Assembly (NCBI GenBank): GCA_012845835.1
Contig: JABAKD010000011.1
Location: 2,658,501-2,722,500 of the forward strand
Source of the DNA: Undaria pinnatifida
Taxonomy: Eukaryota > Sar > Phaeophyceae > Laminariales > Alariaceae
Length of the DNA: 64,000 bases
Reading direction: 5' to 3'
Position numbers and translations under genes: made by a program. Of this stretch, positions 11,890 to 24,192 are shown piece after piece. The notes under the pieces were generated by a model. It made no database searches. It saw only the letters and a list, made by a program, of their open reading frames with translations, and was not told the DNA's origin. Numbering within the stretch: the first letter of the stretch is position 1; the number at the start of each line of letters is the position of its first letter.

Positions 11890-13015
11890 TGGGGGATAGG
11901 CACATGTGCTCCCTCTTGATATTGGGGCTATTGCTCTTACAATACGTACTCATTGCCAGAGTTAGCCCGTGATCACGAAGACAACGAGCGCTACGTGCGG
12001 CGGCAGCAGTTTCAAGTGCAGGGCAGGGCAAGAGAAAAAGCAAGCACACAATTCGTAAATTTCGCGTGTGCTCCTGGTTGATGTTCGTCATGGTTCATGA
12101 TCTCACCTTACAAGGCACAATCTGGCCTATGGTCATGAAGATAATGAGAGCTATTAAGAGAGAGCTACGAGCGATAGGTAAGTGCAGAGCAGAGCAACGC
12201 AAAAAGAGAAAAACAAAAAAGGTGGAGGGCCGATGCATGCGCTTGTTGATTCATATTACGATATAATTTCCATAATCTAGCCCGGGGAAACGAAGAAAGC
12301 GAGTGCTCGAGTGCTACGCGCGCCAAGTAGGTGGAGGGCAGCGCAAGAAAGAAAGAGAAAACAGGGGATAGATGCGTGTGTTCGTTTGTTGTTGCTGATC
12401 TCGCAATACGAGGTCAATATCATAATCTAACCCGTCGTCACGACGACAACGAGTACTTGAGTTCTACGTGCGCATTAGAAGCGCAGGGCAGGGCAAGAGA
12501 GCAAGCAAGCACACGAATTTATTTTCGCGTGTGCTTCTTGTTGATTTTTGTGTGGTTCATCATCTCACATTACGAGCTCTTACTTTAGCCGTGGTCACGA
12601 ACATAACGAGCACTAGAGAGCTACGAGCCGTAAGTAAGTGCATGGCATGGCAACACAAAAAGAGAGCAAAGACAGGGGGCGAAGGGTGGACGCATGTGCT
12701 CCGCCCTTGTTGTTGTGTCATCTCAAATCACGAGCTCATTGCCGTAACCCATCTCGCCCTGTCACAAAGACAACGAGTGCTCGAGTGCCACGTGCGGCAA
12801 GTAAGCGCAGCGAAGGGCAACATAGACAGAAAAGGTAAGGGATAGGTGCATGTACTACTTGTTGCTGCTGCCGCTGTTGTCGTCGCTTGTTATCGCCATT
12901 GATCTCACACTAGCCCCGTGTCATAATCCGCGTAGCTTCTGGTTATCGTTGCTTTTTATCTCACATTGCGAGCTCACCGCCATAATCTAGTCCGAGGTAG
13001 CCCGAGGTAACGAAA
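11890..13015. repeat. degenerate tandem array, about 160-bp unit, roughly seven units
   Basis: The anchor motif 'GCTACGNGCGGCAAGTAAG' (variants) recurs at about 11995, 12155, 12312, 12458, 12618 and 12785, spaced 146-167 bp. Each unit also holds 'GATCTCACATTACGAGCTC'-like and 'CACGAAGACAACGAG' blocks and a purine-rich AAGAGAAAA tail. Units are strongly diverged, so the array is old. Each unit carries a donor-like AAGTAAG. No protein reading survives across units. Confidence 0.7.
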
Positions 13016-13515
13016 AGGCACAAGGAGTATAATTCGAGACAGCAGGAAAACCACGTCTCCTCTCCGCGGGAACAACATCTCCGTGACACCGGTACTACCG
13101 CCGTATTTCCGTCTGACACGCAAGACAGCACAACCTCCTCGGGTAAAGTTCAAAAGCCGATTTCCTTGACAACGAGTATTTGCACACAACGCCGACCGAT
13201 GTATCCAAGGAAAGGTCTCAACGAGATTTCCCAAAGCCGTCACTTCCGTTGAGTGTGCTCCCGTGGTTTTGGATAACATGTGCACTGAATTTCGTCCCAA
13301 GGGACGTTATCTTGCGTGCTATATGGGTACACGGTTCGTACCTGGTACGATACATGGATAAGCCCGCTGCTACAAATCCATTCGATGGGAAGTATTTTAT
13401 GATAAGCAGTGCGTTTTCGTGCCGTCATACACGCGGAGCCGGGAGGAGGATGCCGTAGCTGTTCCTGGATTTACGAATGATAATGCTGCAGTGCTGTAAC
13501 CATTCGTGGTTTCGC

Positions 13516-16500
13516 GGTGGAGTCATTGTATGGAAATCATAGGCCAACTAACATCAAGGCGTTCATCAAGCCGGGCATAAGCCCAAACAAACCCAAGCAA
13601 CGCAAACTGCAGCATAGAAAGAGCCACGCGCGAAGGCCATCGTCTCGACCATCGCGACCGCAAAATACACGACCAAGCCCACGAGTAACGCCTACGTATC
13701 ATATACCGGGTATATTCTTGTAGCGGTGGTCATACCATCTGGAGGCATACTATGCGTTCGTATAGCTCTGCTGCTGTGTTACGTTACTGGTTAGAAGTAC
13801 CGCCGCAAACAAACTCGCGGACGCGATTTCTTGTAATCATGGGATCTCCAATTTTCACGCAACAACCCCAGCTGATAGCAGATAGCCATATGGCATGTCA
13901 CATTGTGCGATACAGCCCGACGTTTGACCAAGAATTAATACACAGCAACGATATGTGGACTAGAGGTCAGAGTGTGCAAGTCATAAGACGATCACGGAGA
14001 ACACGTCATGGAAAACATAACATTGTTGTCACAACTACAGCAGCATGATACGATGGCTATGATGACAACGAAAACGACGATGGTGATGATGGTGGTGATG
14101 GCGATGATAATACTGATAGGGATGACAATGAAGGGTGTGAGTAAATACCTGAGTACAAGCCAAAGTTATCCAGCCAGACATGCAAAGCAACAAGCGAAAT
14201 CGCGCGCTATCAAGGGTGTCGTGCCGGGTGTTCCACACTAAAATCTAGCAGTTTGGTGTCAGTCAAGGCAAATTTGCAGTCTGTTCCAAGTACGTTCTCC
14301 CGACATAATTGGTGCGAGTACCCTCTCTCTTTCTCACGTACTGTTCACAGGACGCAACGTGTGCGGCGCGTCCGAGGTGTACCGATCGTGCAATGCATAT
14401 TGTGGATCAATCATCGCGGGATCGGAGATCTTTTCAAGCGATCGAATACTTGGTAAATGCAGAAAATATCAACGCCCTCATTGTCTTCCACTCCTGGTCC
14501 ATCACCCACCGCTTTCCGATACGACGCTCAAGGGCATCGCCGAAAGTCTATGATTGCACCATCTACGTACGTAATAATATCGTATCATTATACGTACACG
14601 CTACTGGTACCTGGAATACTTTTTTTGTTATTTTTCGAAAACGATAGGAGGCTTGAAGCACCTGGAGCAGGGCAGGGAGAGGGGGGAGGGAGATAGAGCT
14701 TGCGCCGGGCAAGGAATCTGATCCATCCCGGGCAAAAAGGGACCGGGGAGAGGGGAGGGGTGATCCTCTCTGCCCGTCGCTGTATCTGGTGTGGTGTGCT
14801 GGGCAAACGCGTCGTCTTCGAGAGTCTCAGACACCAGAGAGGTTAGAGGCAGGGACCTAATCCTCTCGCGCCTTGGTGCTACTTGGTTCAAAGAGTTAAG
14901 TCTACCTGGTACCTGGTACCTCGTATGCTCTCATCATCCGATGATATGGTGCGATGATACCATATGGTACCTCTTGGTCCGGCAATATAGAGTGCGTTAG
15001 GGAGTTGGGTGGACATCCGAGCGCTCCCTAAATTTCCGAACAGAGGTACTGCTGTAGACTACTCGTACAGGGCACCAGAGTTCTGGTATACTGTACCAGG
15101 TAATCTGGTGCACTAGACGTAATAGCGCACAGATAGTTATCTCTGTCTAGTAGCTTGTGGCGACAGAGCTCGTCTTTCTCTAGCAGGCATCGGTTGTGCT
15201 GGATTTATGGGTAGAAATAGGAAATGAAGAAAACACAGGGTGGTTTTGTCTTCGTTTGCATCGTACCACAGGTATCTGTCATGAGAGGTATAGGTTCGAA
15301 GAGATAAGAGGATAGACTAGAGATGTACCAGGTAGATGTGTTTCGAAAAACCGCTGCTCTTCTCCACACGCCCCACCGAGCAAAAAAACACGAACAAAGG
15401 CAAAGGCAAGCATCGAGCATTCCCGGATACCCGCGCCAAACTTCTACGACTCTCACAAGCAATAAAACTAGAAGGACGGGTACCCCGCCCGGGACTGCTT
15501 GGTACCAGGCACATGGTCACCGCGACTGCGCGTGTAAGCACCCTCGGGAGAGCGAGACAGAAAGGCACCATTTCTTGCAAGCATCCACGTGCAAACATCG
15601 TACCCACTATGACACTAAATATAAACACCTTTTACCTTTTAATACAAAATAAATCGGTCCTTAAATCTACGGACAGGTTAACACTAGTTTCATCTTAGCT
15701 CGGGTACCGGGGAGTTTTTCTAAACCAAAACCCAAGAGAAAAACAAGGGTGGGAATTTAGATTAACGCGTAGCAACAGATACCCGGCACCGACGCGCGCG
15801 CAACGGGAACGGGGCAATCACCTGCCAGCGGGAGCACAAGCCAAGGATCCGTATCCTCCCTTGGGCACGCCCTGGTTCTGTCGCCTGTTCATTTGTCCTG
15901 CTGCACAGCACACGCGCTAGACGCGCAATCCTTCCTCGTTCTGGCTGGGGCGCCGCTTTTCGGGTGCACCCTGCCTTGCTTCCGGGTGCGGCCTCCTAGA
16001 TGTCAATTCCAAGCCTTGCCCGGCGGGTCCGCATTCCCTTCGTGTTTCGACAGCCGAGCGGCCTCCTCTCAGCCCCGCGCGAGCTAGCTTCCGTCGATGC
16101 GCCTGTGCTGCTTGCTTTTCACCGTGTCTAATGCCCACTTCTGATGATTTTCAGGGGCGGAGAAGAGCCTTGCAAAAATAGCTCTTTACGAACTCCCGGG
16201 GACAAAACCGAAGTTTTGCTCCTCCCGCGAACCAAAAAGTGAACCAAAATCCTCCACGCCACTGCAAAGAGGCAAGCTCTCAGAAGTGCCCTTGCCTTGT
16301 CCCTGCTACAACTTGCTAGCGGGAAAACACGATACGTTATCCTGGTGCCGATGCGATGACATTCAAGCGGAGGATGGTGGCGGGCAGGACGTCCTCATCG
16401 TCAGTGAAGGTGTCCAACCACCCCCCCTTCGAAAATGAAAACGCCGATAGCAAAAACCTTCTGTCATCGGGGCCTCCCTTCGGCTCCGCCCCGGCCGAGG

Positions 16501-17680
16501 GTTGCGGGGATACCGCGCTTCTCCCCCGAGGAGGGGGGGGCGCTTCACGCAAGTGGGGGAGTAAGAAGAGGCTCGCCGCCTACACGCGTTATTTCTGGTT
16601 CAGGGCCGTCTGCATTGCAGGTATAATATACCAGCGGTACTCGTATATAACTCGTATCTGGTACACAGCAGTACTGCTGTAGTACCTGGTAGCTCTCAGC
16701 AGCAGTAGCAGCAGCAGTATATAGTGCACCAATCGAGGCGGGGCAGGGGGCTATTTCGGGCTAAGAGCATGACCCTCGTACAGTATGCCCTCGTACTACC
16801 CCCCTGTCCATGGCTTGGTTATGGACCTTTCGATGTCTCCGGGCCTCTTATGTACAGCTATGGCCTACAGCAGTAGCAGTAGAACTGTCTCGCGTGGGAG
16901 GTATACACGTGCTGTTGAGGCTCGCTGCTCCACTCGAGTTCGAAGGGAACAATCGAGTCCACGACTCTTTGGAGATGCGGCTCTGCCTGAGGCATATCAA
17001 TCTTGATCTTTGTTCTGTAAAGATCAATATTATCTCTGAACGCAATGTCCCGAGCTCCAGCCTATCCCTCTCGCGAACCAATGGTGTGTGAGCCCGTCGA
17101 CACAACAGCAGTACGTACTCAGGCGAATGCCTGGTACTAGGTACCAATATGTTATTGCAGTGAGCGCGGTACGACGGCGGTGTTAAACTAGCAGGATATT
17201 GTTCTACAACAGCAGTAGAGGCAGTTTGGGTGCGTATCATAGTGCACCTCGTTCCATGGTTCTGCTGTACGAGGTCAACGTTTTTTGGTCAACATGAAAT
17301 TGGACATCGTAGCTTTGGACCGAGCGGGCATGCTCGCATTACAACGCTCCGGGTAAGGTATAGCGACCGAGCCGCACCACAGGCAAGTCCGGCCTCGTCA
17401 ACCGAGCGCTATGCCTGTGCGAGAAGCATCATCCTGAGTATGTGTCGCATGTACTGTACAACTACACCTACATATAGACTGCTGTACTATGGTAGCAATA
17501 CATCACCCAGGACTACTGTAACCTAAACTCAGCAGTGTGTGCCACCGATGCTTTCTGGCTTGGACCCCGGACTTGACAATTGTGTCTGTTTACCGAGCAA
17601 TGCTGTCTGGGAGCTCCGCCAGTTTCACTCCAACTCTCCACCCCAGACTCGATCAAAGGATTGTTATTGTTGCGAGTATC
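13516..17680. other. no gene recognised
   Basis: Several open frames of 60-130 codons occur on both strands, but none shows a family signature or a coherent splice pattern. Visible pieces are TGATGG microsatellite (about 14040-14120), repeated GGTACCTGGTA-type palindromes (14900, 16630, 16680) and a short copy of the 'CATCGG..TGTGCTGGAT' repeat at 15185-15210. The stretch 15850-16560 is more G+C-rich and CpG-rich than its surroundings. Confidence 0.4.
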
Positions 17681-17681
17681 A

Positions 17682-20600
17682 TACAACCTATCACGCAGGG
17701 TATTTCGTGCTTCCGGCCGTTTGCATGATCGCCTGACAACCTCTACCAAACGTAGTAGCATATGCCTAACGAAGTAAAGTCACCCTCGCGTTCAATAGTG
17801 GTGACATCGCATGCCCACTCCACCTCGCTTGCTGTATTTGTAAGATGTATCTCTTGTCTTAGAATTGGCGACCTCAGAGCCCCACATCGGCACGGTAAAA
17901 ATCATGGGCGTAAAATCGTACATTTCAGACAACAATAATGTGAAAAGGAAGTACAGGTAGGTATGTTAAAATTGCGGTAAACCACACTACCAAGCTATTA
18001 CGTACCAGGATATTTCGTACATACCGTCTGCATGATCGCCTCCCAACCTATGCCAAGCGAACTATGACTAACGAAGTAACGTAATTGAGCGCGTGTACAC
18101 CAAGCGTTCCTTTCAAAACACTTACGATTCGCATTTCTCCCTCTCGTGCTCAATGGCGGTGACATTGCATGACCACATCACCTCGCCTGTTGTATTTGGC
18201 AATATGTATCTCCTTATAATTAGCGATGTCAGATATTAATGGTTTCTACATGATTGTACCTATCGATTGAAATATTCTATCTTTCGATCCATGTACAATA
18301 ACAAATTATGAAGCTTTAACACGTTGTTCAAACGCCCCACTAACAATCGAAATCGGCGAGAGTAATAAACACTTGTACGCAATTGATATCACGTCGTTAT
18401 CTTTCTAACCATCCATGACGTAGCTTTCATTCATCCCCCACCCCCCCCTCCAACGCCCCCTCCTTCCCCACCATCCGCACGATCGCCTAGACCTAGCACC
18501 ACGCGTATAGCAAGCCCCTACATATGTGATTAATACGCGCGATCGGAGTATCACACACAATCTTCCAAAGATGAGTTTCGACCAAATCTTTGATCTCACA
18601 GCTGGAGTGTATTTCAATATTATGTGCCCTAAACCTCTTGAAAACCCTCCCCCCGCCCCCCCCCTTTTTTTTTTCCTCGCTCTCCCTTGCTCAAACGCTC
18701 CACCTAATATCGAAATCCGCCAGAGTAATAAACACTTCCACGCCCTGGATATCACCTCATTATCTTTCTAGAGCCATCCATGCCGCTGCTGCAACTCCAC
18801 CCCCCCCCCCCGGCCCCAACGCCCCCTCCTTCCCTACCACCCGCACCATTGGCTATACCTAGCACCACGCGTATAGCAAACCCCTACATGTATGCGACCT
18901 AAAGCCCTTTCGCCCCCTCCCCCCCCACCTTCCCCCCCCCCTCCCCCACCCCCCCCCCCACTCCCTCGAACACCCCGCCCTCTACTCACTGGTTGTACGA
19001 CTTATAGGATATACATGATAAACTATTAAATAGTGCATTCTTTCCAAAACCGTCAGATTTATCCCCTTGAAAGATTTATAGTTTCCACGCACAAATTGAG
19101 CTGCCCCACCCGTCGTCGTCCCCCCCCCCGCCCCACCCCCGCTCGCTTTTGATCAAAACCAGGCCCCCACGTCCTTCAAAACTCCGCCTTCCCCTCACCA
19201 GTTATTATTTACTTACAGGATTCACTCGATAAACTGATGCATTTCCTTCCACAGCTGTCAGATTTTGTCCCCCTCAGAAACGGGTTTTATAGTTTCCGCG
19301 CACAGACTGACTAACATCACCCTGTTGACCCTGATAGCTACACTGTAGTTGCAAGGGGAGTCGCCGACCTATATCCTTAATGAGGACACACAACCCGTAA
19401 TACGCGCGATCGGAGTATCACACACAGCTTGCGAAGATTACTTTCGCCCAAATATTCGATTTCACGGCTGAAGTGTATTTTTATTTTTATACTCAGTAAT
19501 ATATTGTGAAAACAAAAATACACTCCAGCTGAGATCGAAGATTTTGTCGAAACTCATCTTTGCAAGCTGTGTGTCATATACACTTGTTTCTTTTAATATA
19601 CCTGGTGTATATTATTAAAATAAAAATACAATCCAGCTGTGAGATCGAAGATTTGTCGAAACTCATCTTTGCAAGCTGTGTGTGATACTCCGATCGCGCG
19701 TATTACAGGTCGTGTCCTCATTAAGGATATAGGTCGGCGACTCCCCTTGGAACTACCGTGTAGCTATCAGGGTCAACAGGGTGATTTTAGTCAGTCTGTG
19801 CGCGGAAACTATAAAACCCGTTTTTGAGGGGGACAAAATCTGACATCTGTGGCGGAGTTTTTAAGGGCGTGGGGGCATGGGTTTGAACAAGAGGGAGCCG
19901 GGGGGGGGGGGGGGGGGGGATGGGTGGGGCAACCCAATCTGTGCGTGGAAACTATAAATCCTATAAGGGCATAGATCTGACGATTTTGGAAGGAATGCAC
20001 CAGTTTATCATGTACCTCCTGTAAGTCGTGAAACCAGCGAGGAGAGGGCGGAAGTGTTCGGGGGGGTGGGTGGGTCGGGGGGGGGCGGGGGTTGGGGCGA
20101 AAGGGTTTTCAACAGCTTTAGGCCGCATAGATGTAGGGGTTTGCTATACGCGTGGTGCTAGGTGTAGGCGATATATTCACGGTAAAAATCATAGGCGTAA
20201 AATCGTATATGTGAGACAATAATAATGTGAAAAGGAAGTACAGGTAAGTATGTTAAAATTGCGGTAAACCACACTACCAACTTATTACGTAGGGTATTCC
20301 GTACGTACCGTCTGCATGATCGCCTCCCAACCTATGCCAAGCGAAGTATGACTAACGAAGTAACGTAGTTGAGCGCGTGTACACCAAGCGTTCCTTTCAA
20401 AACACTAACGATTCGCATTTCTCCCTTTCGTTCTCAATGGCGGTGACATTGCATGACCACATCTCCTCGCCTGTTGTATTTGGCAATATGTATCTCTTTC
20501 TTATAATTAGCGATGTCAGAAAATAATGGTAACTAGATGTTTGTACCTATCGATTGAAATATTCTATCTTTCGATCCATGTACAATAACAAATTATGAAG

Positions 20601-22100
20601 CTTTAACACGTTGTTTACTACACCTAACGATTGGGTTGCATATTACATCTGACATTAAGCCTTCTAGAATAGTAAACATTACCAGGCGGGTGATATAAAG
20701 GGATGTCTTCTTGCTACAACTGTCAGATTCGTCCCCTCTAAGGGTTTATAGTTTCCGCGCACATATTGAAATGCTCGCCTCCCCCCCCCCGATCCCTCTT
20801 GTTCAAACGCCCCACGTAAAATCAAAATCTACCAGAGTAGTAAACACGACCAGTCAGCTGATACCATCTCACTATCCTTATAGCCATCCATGCCGTAGCT
20901 CCAACTCATCTCCGCCCTCCTTCCCCCCCCCCCCGTCCCCTTTTGTTCCCCGCCCAGTTCGTTCAAACGCCCCTCTAACAATCGAAATCGGCGAGAGTAA
21001 TAAACACTTGTACGCAATTGATATCACGTCATTATCTTTCTAGCCATCCATGACGTAGCTTTCATCATCCCCCTCCCCCCCTCCAACGCCCCCTCCTTCC
21101 CCACACCCCGCACGATCGCCTAGACCCAGCACCGCGCGTATAGCAAGCCCCTGCATATATGATTAATACGCGCGATCGGAGTATCACACACAATCTTGCA
21201 AAGATGAGTTTCGACCAAATCCTTGATCTCACAGCTGGAGTGTATTTTAATATTACATGTGACCTAACCTCTTGAAAACCCTTCCCCCCCCCCCCTTCCT
21301 TTTTTTTTTTTCCTTGCTCTCCCTTGCTCAAACGCCTCACCTAATATCGAAATCCGCCAGAGTAATGAACACTTCCACGCCCTGGATATCACCTCATTAT
21401 CTTTCTAGAGCCATCCATGCCGCTGCTGCAATTCTCACCCCCCCGCGCCCCCAACGCCCCCTCCTTCCCTACCACCCGCACCATCGCCTATACCTAGCAC
21501 CACGCGTATAGCAAACCCCTACATGTATGCGACCTAAAGCCCCCCCCCCCCCCCCCCCCCAACACAAACATCCCCCCCCCCATCCCCTACAAGAAGAATA
21601 TATAGTTTCCACGCACAAATTGAGCTGCCCCACCTGTCCCTCCCCCCCCCCCCCCTCCCGCCCCCCCTTTTGATCAAAATCAGGCCCCCACGCCCTTCAA
21701 AACTCCGCCCTCCCCTCACCAGTTATTCGACTTACAGGATTCACTTGATAAACTGATGCATTTCCTTCCACAGCTGTCAGATTTTGTCCCCCTCAGAAAC
21801 GGGTTTTATAGTTTCCGCGCACAGACCGCCTAACATCACCCTGTTGACCCTGATAGCTACACTGTAGTTGCAAAGGGAGTCGCCGACCTATATCCTTAAT
21901 GAGGACACACAACCCGTAATACGCGCGATCGGAGTATCACACACAACTTTCAAAGATGACTTTCGCCCAAATGTTCGATCTCACAGCTGGAGTGTACGTT
22001 ATTTTTTACAATATATTTTGCACATATTTTGCGCTTGCAAAGATGAGTTTCGACAAATTTTTCGATCCCACAGCTGGAGTGTATTTTCATTTTAATATAC
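17682..22100. repeat. 4.4-kb complex of direct and inverted duplications
   Basis: Blocks at 17896-18330 and 20178-20612 are near-identical (offset about 2288). Blocks at 18328-18900 and 20958-21545 correspond (offset about 2635), as do 19070-19480 and 21600-21960. The stretch 19560-19990 is an inverted copy of 19080-19490, forming a palindrome centred near 19530. Each block carries the end signature ACGCGCGATCGGAGTATCAC, then GATCTCACAGCTGGAGTGTA. C-tracts punctuate the joints. No transposase frame is visible. Confidence 0.8.
19080..19990. repeat. large inverted repeat (palindrome) inside the complex
   Basis: The left arm runs through GTTGACCCTGATAGCTACAC and CCTTAATGAGGACACAC to AGTGTATTTTTATT. 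The right arm repeats these in reverse order and complement (AATACAATCCAGCTGTGAG, GTGTCCTCATTAAGG, GTAGCTATCAGGGTCAACAG). Arms are roughly 400 bp with a short AT-rich centre, so the strand could fold into a long hairpin. Confidence 0.8.
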
Positions 22101-22127
22101 ATATGTATATTATGCTTCTACTTCCCA

Positions 22128-22415
22128 GCTTCTGGACAAGCCATGGTCACAGGGTGTCTTCCCTTCTCACCCCCGGTTCTTGTCTTCAATTTTTATCGCG
22201 CATAGGGTTCAGCAATCCCACTGCTCGTCGATTTTTCATCGAATGTTGCTAACTCACGCTCTCACGCTTTCCGCAAGTCAATTTATGCACAAGAAAAAGT
22301 CTCCGCGAATTTATACGAGTAGGCACTCGAGGGGACTCGAACTCACGAAACTGACCTATACCAGGCTCGAGGATAATAACCTTATACGCCACCTGGGCGA
22401 CGGGGCATATGCCTG
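22128..22415 (-). mobile_element. tRNA-derived SINE, copy 1
   Basis: On the minus strand the head (about 22412-22318) contains a box-A-like TGGCGTATAAGG and a box-B-like GTTCGAGTCCCC with tRNA-like spacing. A body of about 180 bp ends in a conserved GGCTTGTCCAGAAGCTGGGA tail. Head and body both match 23270-23547 and, more distantly, 22500-22765. A tRNA-derived promoter plus an unrelated conserved body is the definition of a SINE. Confidence 0.8.
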
Positions 22416-22499
22416 TGGTCAGCGATGTGGTACGTAGTCCTATTTTCTTTTTTTTCTTTTTCTTCTTTTTCATCACTTTCCATTACTTCCCCCCCCCCT

Positions 22500-22765
22500 C
22501 AGCGACCTTGTGCACAAACCCGTGGCCACAAGGTGTCTTCCCTTCCCCCCAGTGAGTGCCTTCATTTTCATGTCGCATAGGGTTCATTCAGCATTCCCGC
22601 TTTTCAGCTTTTTTTGCTTATCGATTTTCATCGAAATTCGCCAACTCGCGCTCACGCGCTTTCGGCCTGTCAATTTGTAAGAGTCCCTTGTGGGACTCGA
22701 ACCTGCGACCTCGACCTCCATAGTTACGCGGCTTGCTGGGGTACTATTGAACCGCCAGGGGTGCC
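22500..22765 (-). mobile_element. tRNA-derived SINE, diverged copy 2
   Basis: The minus-strand head has a well-preserved box B (GGTTCGAGTCCC) and a weaker box A (TGGCGGTTCAA). The body shares 'GGCATAGGGTTCA'-type and 'TTTTCATCGAAA' blocks with copies 1 and 3, in the same order. It ends near 'CCACGGGTTTGTGCAC'. Confidence 0.7.
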
Positions 22766-23269
22766 TCTGCTGTACCTGGTGCGCCGGTACTAGCCGATAC
22801 GCACTTTCGGTTTCGAAATGATGGACCTCTGTTAGTTGATAGCACAGCAGTGTGATGGGGTATTGGTTGGAGGTCGTACGGGGTCAGTACTGCCGCTACT
22901 GCTGTGTATACGAAGTCCCAAAGAGATTACGCTACTACGTTGGGGAGTCGCGTTGAGGGTTTACAGGTTTATGCATGTCGCAGGAGGTTATCACCGCGGT
23001 CAATATGCATAGCCCACACCGAGGTCGACAGTCGATAACCCACAACGATAGCGACCGGGTCGATAGACCACCCCACCCATGATTGAAAGAACGGCTTTGC
23101 TGTGCCTGCTGTGCTGCCACGCCGCTACGTATTTGTTGGCTGCCTGTTGATAGAGCTTACCACTTTTTCGAGACGATGGTTGACGCACGCTGTACGAGAC
23201 GAAGGGGGTTTCACCCTACATTGGTTGGTGCGTTCCATTGGGTTAGGGTCAAGGTTAGGGTATAACGTA

Positions 23270-23547
23270 GCCGGTCGCCCCGGTGGCGTATCAGGTTATC
23301 CTAGAGCGTGGTATAGGTCAGGTTCGTGAGTTCGAATCCCCTCGAGTGCATACTCGAATAAATTCGTGGGGACTTTTTCTTGTGCACAAATTGACTTGCG
23401 GAAAGCGCAAGAGCGTGAGTTAGCAACACTCGATGAAAAATCGACGAGCAAGTGGGATTGCTGAACCCTATGCGCGATAAAAATTGAAGGCAAGAACCGG
23501 GGGGACGGACGAAACCTGGGACCACGGCTTTGCCTAGAAACTGGAAA
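23270..23547 (+). mobile_element. tRNA-derived SINE, copy 3 (opposite orientation)
   Basis: The head begins CGGTCGCCCCGGTGGCGTAT, with box A TGGCGTATCAGG and box B GTTCGAATCCCC. The body runs through AAATTGACTTGCGGAAAGCG to a tail near TAGAAACTGGAAAGTAG. It is inverted relative to copy 1, about 860 bp away, with copy 2 between. The upstream sequence CCGGTCGCC is shared with the tRNA-like heads at 27143-27223 and 37996-38080. Confidence 0.8.
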
Positions 23548-24100
23548 GTAGATTTGTGTGAAAAAATATATATATAATTTACAGAGTATGTCACCATTTT
23601 CTCGAAAAAACGTTAAGGTACCCCTGGTCTCTTGTGCTTTGTTTTCCATTTCGGTTGTGCCGTTTGGTTTCCCTCTTCCTGTCCAAGTGTTTTGTCTTTT
23701 CTTTCGTATTCATCTTTTTTTGTACTCTTTTTTACTGCGAATAGTCTGGTGTGCTGGCTTGCATATTTTTGGTTTTGCCTTACACGGTTGGAATTGCATG
23801 GCCAAATCACGAACTACCGGACTTGAATTCGGGGAAAACTTAATCGAGTTTCCGGGTTCACCTTCGAGCTGCTGCAGTGTTACGCCTTGGCCCAGCTTCG
23901 GCGAATGGTTGATAGTCCACAGTAGTAACGCCTCATTACATCTTCACCCAGAAATCCCTCGGGGCGGTCGGGGTTGGTCGGGGTGAGGCCTATTGTATAC
24001 GGTCGGATCTGTCAGTCGAAAGAGAGGCCCTTTCGACTGAAGACCAGATCGGGCTCTTCTTAGTCGATAGTCGACTCAAACTTCTTGGACTGAGTAATCC

Positions 24101-24192
24101 GACTCGCACATTCATTCGAAAGCAGTCGTCGATTCGACTGGATCCGACTCGCACCTTCATTCGAAAGCAGTCGTCGATTCGACTGGATCCTG
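24101..24192. repeat. 45-bp tandem duplication
   Basis: Two head-to-tail units starting GACTCGCAC[A/C]TTCATTCG and ending GATTCGACTGGATCC, essentially identical. The surrounding 24000-24220 is rich in further GTCGA/TCGAC motifs. Confidence 0.85.
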
